Positions 31,824-33,457 of a stretch of DNA of 33,457 nt are shown piece after piece. Source of the DNA: Mycobacterium kyogaense (GTDB taxonomy: Bacteria; Actinomycetota; Actinomycetes; Mycobacteriales; Mycobacteriaceae); the NCBI RefSeq assembly GCF_003254575.1, contig NZ_QJUA01000049.1, positions 1 through 33,457 of the forward strand, written 5' to 3'. The notes beneath the pieces were generated by a model. It was not told the DNA's origin and ran no database searches. It worked only from the letters and a program-made list of their open reading frames with translations. Within the stretch, counting starts at the first letter, position 1. Each line of letters begins with the position of its first letter. The position numbers were made by a program, and so were the translations under genes.

Positions 31824-31849
31824 GTACCCGGGCCGTCGGCGCGATAATC
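31824..31849 (-). promoter_or_regulatory. Possible SigF-type promoter for dps
   Basis: On the minus strand GGGTAC (31829-31824) resembles the SigF -10 GGGTAT, and GATTA (31849-31845), 15 bp upstream, is a poor match to the -35 GGTTT. SigF/SigH control of dps is reported in M. smegmatis, to my knowledge. Confidence 0.35.
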
Positions 31850-31863
31850 GTCTGCGCTCGACG

Positions 31864-32781
31864 TCACAGTTCAGCAAGATTCGGGATGGCCGCCCGCGGC
31901 CCGAAGCGCGGATTCACCGCGAGCCCACTGGCTTCCAGCAATCGGACGGCCCGTTGCCGGTGCGGCGACAGAGGCGCGAGCAGCACCACCATCTCGTCGT
32001 CGTCGATCGGATGGCCGAGCAGACTCCAGCCCACCATCGTCGACAAGTGATAGTCCCCGATCGACAGGGCGTCGGCGTCGCCGAAAGCCCGCTGGGCCAC
32101 TTCGGCCGCCGTCCACACGCCCACCCCGGGCAGCGACATCATCGCGGTGCGCGCCGCTTCGCACGACCGCTGGACCAACCGTTCGAGGGCATCGGCGCGC
32201 TGCACACATCCGATCACCGTCCGGGCCCGGCCGGGATCGACATTGGCGAGGTGGAAGTCCCAGGACGGCACGCGCCGCCACACCTCGGCCGAGGGCGGCA
32301 CACGCATGTGTGCAGGCGCTGGGCCGGGGGCCGGGGCGCCGTACTTGGTCACCAGCTGGCGCCATGCGCGCCGGGCGTCCTTGCCGTACACCCGCTGTTC
32401 CAGGATGGCCGGCACGAGCGCCTCGAGCACGCGTCCCGTCCGGCCCAGTCGCAGGTGCGGCACGCGTTGGTGGGCGCGCGCGATGGTCGGTTCCTGCGGG
32501 TCGAACCCACGCACGTCGTCGTCGGCGCCGAGCAGGGCGGGCAATGCGTCCGTGAACTCCGCGGCGCCGGGCCCCCACGCTTCGCACCCGACGGTGTCGA
32601 CGGCGGCCCGCGTGATCCGTGCGGTCACCGCACCACTGGCCAGCAGGCTGGTCCGCCAGATCGCGCCGTCGGGGGCGTCGTGGTAGCACGGATCGGCCCG
32701 CCCGCGGCGCAGCGGTGACAGTGTCAGCGCCGGGCTCGCGGGTCCGGGGAACGTGACACTGGCGGTCCGGCTCTCCGGCAT
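31864..32781 (-). CDS. AlkA-like HhH-GPD DNA glycosylase
   Basis: 305 aa. Base-excision glycosylase fold: helix-hairpin-helix MSLPGVGVWTAAEVAQRAFG followed by the catalytic aspartate in SIGDYHLST. The upstream ILEQRVYGKDARRAWRQLV helix is typical of 3-methyladenine DNA glycosylase II relatives. The N-terminal 110 residues resemble the AlkA lead domain only loosely, so substrate preference is uncertain. ATG at 32781 is 3 bp downstream of the DUF427 gene, so they share a transcript. It ends 71 bp before the dps start, within the upstream region of dps. Confidence 0.83.
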   Translation of the reverse strand: MPESRTASVTFPGPASPALTLSPLRRGRADPCYHDAPDGAIWRTSLLASGAVTARITRAAVDTVGCEAWGPGAAEFTDALPALLGADDDVRGFDPQEPTIARAHQRVPHLRLGRTGRVLEALVPAILEQRVYGKDARRAWRQLVTKYGAPAPGPAPAHMRVPPSAEVWRRVPSWDFHLANVDPGRARTVIGCVQRADALERLVQRSCEAARTAMMSLPGVGVWTAAEVAQRAFGDADALSIGDYHLSTMVGWSLLGHPIDDDEMVVLLAPLSPHRQRAVRLLEASGLAVNPRFGPRAAIPNLAEL

Positions 32782-32784
32782 CCG

Positions 32785-33159
32785 CTAGGGCTCCACCGCG
32801 ATGTCGGCCTTGTTCGGGTAGAACGCGACGTGCCCGGCGATCTCGGCGACCGCGGGGTAGGGCTCCGCATAGGTCCACACCGCGTCGGCGACGGTCTCGG
32901 TCCCGGTTCTGACGTCGTAGTAGCCGGCGTCACCCTTGAACGGGCAGTAGGTGCTGGTGTCACTGCGCCGAAGGCGATCGGCCACTACGTCTGACATCGG
33001 AATGTACTGCACCGCTGGGTAATTGGATTCTTGCAGCGTCAGCGCGTCACGGGTGTCGGCGATCACCTCTCCGCCGACGCGGACGACGACTCGGCGTCCG
33101 GTCGGCGTCACGGTGATCGGGTGTTCGCTCGTCGGTTCGAGCACAGGGCGGTCGGTCAT
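32785..33159 (-). CDS. DUF427 domain protein
   Basis: 124 aa. DUF427 proteins are small beta-rich cytoplasmic proteins of unknown role. Diagnostic: VVVRVGGEVIADTRDALTL, YIPMSDV, STYCPFKGDAGYYDV and the C-terminal VWTYAEPYPAVAEIAGHVAF and FYPNK. ATG at 33159 (MTDRPVLEP) is chosen; a GTG directly before it is equally possible. It starts 26 bp after the truncated flavoprotein gene and is followed after 3 bp by the glycosylase, giving a three-gene leftward group. Confidence 0.9.
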   Translation of the reverse strand: MTDRPVLEPTSEHPITVTPTGRRVVVRVGGEVIADTRDALTLQESNYPAVQYIPMSDVVADRLRRSDTSTYCPFKGDAGYYDVRTGTETVADAVWTYAEPYPAVAEIAGHVAFYPNKADIAVEP

Positions 33160-33185
33160 CACTCCATTGAACGCCTCGGGGCCGA

Positions 33186-33457
33186 TCAGTGCGGCCGGCC
33201 GGCGATCTTGTCCGCCACGACGGCGATCGGTGACGTCGTGGCGCGGCCCCGCGCCTCGTGCCAATCGGCGGCCTTGTACGCCAGGTACATGCCCCGCACC
33301 CCGAGCCACCGCAGCGGTTCGGGCTCCCACTGCGCCGACCGGTGACCCACCCAGGGCAGCTCGGTCAGCGGCGTGGCGCGGCCGAGCACCAGATCGACCA
33401 GTGTGCGGCCGGCCAGGTTGGTCGCGGTGACGCCGTGGCCCACGTAGCCACCCGCCC
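33186..33457 (-). CDS. C-terminus of a DAO-family FAD-dependent oxidoreductase (partial)
   Basis: The last 90 or so codons; the 5' part lies beyond the window. AGGYVGHGVTATNLAGRTL is the C-terminal FAD-binding loop of D-amino-acid-oxidase-like proteins (GxxGHG with following small residues). LPWVGHRSAQWEPEPLRWL and GMYLAYKAADWHEARG follow. The substrate cannot be inferred from this fragment. It is first (as far as visible) of the leftward group with DUF427 and the glycosylase. Confidence 0.82.
   Translation of the reverse strand, partial: AGGYVGHGVTATNLAGRTLVDLVLGRATPLTELPWVGHRSAQWEPEPLRWLGVRGMYLAYKAADWHEARGRATTSPIAVVADKIAGRPH

Overview
The window is high-GC actinobacterial DNA from a mycobacterium, most likely a fast-growing environmental species (Mycolicibacterium type). 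Gene content and order follow the M. tuberculosis Rv3840-Rv3859 segment as I recall it: LCP protein, glpQ1, a zinc-ribbon/DUF4328 membrane protein, [superoxide dismutase], an Rv3847-like protein, espR, Rv3850-like, hns, rraA, ethA/ethR, an Rv3856c-like PHP protein, gltD and gltB. Several gene lengths (177, 132, 218 and 1527 aa) match the remembered M. tuberculosis products. The first 167 bases are not genomic: they hold Illumina P5/i5/Nextera adapter sequence, so the window starts at a badly trimmed contig edge and the first gene is truncated.

1-3491: truncated LytR-CpsA-Psr gene, then a leftward group of rhodanese, zinc-ribbon/DUF4328 membrane protein and glycerophosphodiester phosphodiesterase. 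3492-3874 is a dense regulatory stretch (DnaA-box-like repeats, two perfect palindromes, a CRP-like site) ahead of a 52-aa membrane peptide. 4035-4852 carries a nickel superoxide dismutase (sodN) and its maturation protease (sodX), divergent from a very short shared promoter, where M. tuberculosis has sodA. 5023-6410: Rv3847-like protein and espR, with EspR-like boxes on the espR promoter. 6417-9082: an accessory leftward block (ImmA/IrrE-type metalloprotease coupled to a 7-TM protein, and a proline-rich secreted/anchored protein). 9242-12994: DUF6474-like protein, a small membrane protein, a CopC/CopD-type pair, the lysine-repeat protein Hns and RraA. 12995-15187: ethA/ethR with a clear repeated EthR operator. 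15236-17459: a Y-family polymerase (DinB3-like) with a LexA/SOS box over its start, converging on an HhH-PHP protein.

17548-20910 is the most unusual segment: a tightly packed, lower-GC operon encoding an EspA/EspE-like WxG protein, an EspC/EspF-like protein with a YxxxD secretion signal, an EspD/EspH-like chaperone-type protein, and a predicted lipoprotein with a beta-propeller-like body. It looks like an ESX (type VII secretion) accessory cassette outside the ESX-1 locus, with no EccA-E machinery in the window. In M. tuberculosis the espACD operon is controlled by EspR, whose gene here lies about 11 kb upstream.

20907-33457 returns to ordinary chromosome: a DinB/MDMPI-fold protein, an LLM-type flavin/F420 oxidoreductase with a leaderless promoter, a gene-poor gap, gltD-gltB (glutamate synthase), a double-hotdog thioesterase, aqpZ, dps, an AlkA-like DNA glycosylase, a DUF427 protein and the 3' end of a DAO-family flavoprotein cut by the window edge. 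I saw no rRNA, tRNA, CRISPR array, transposase or integrase.
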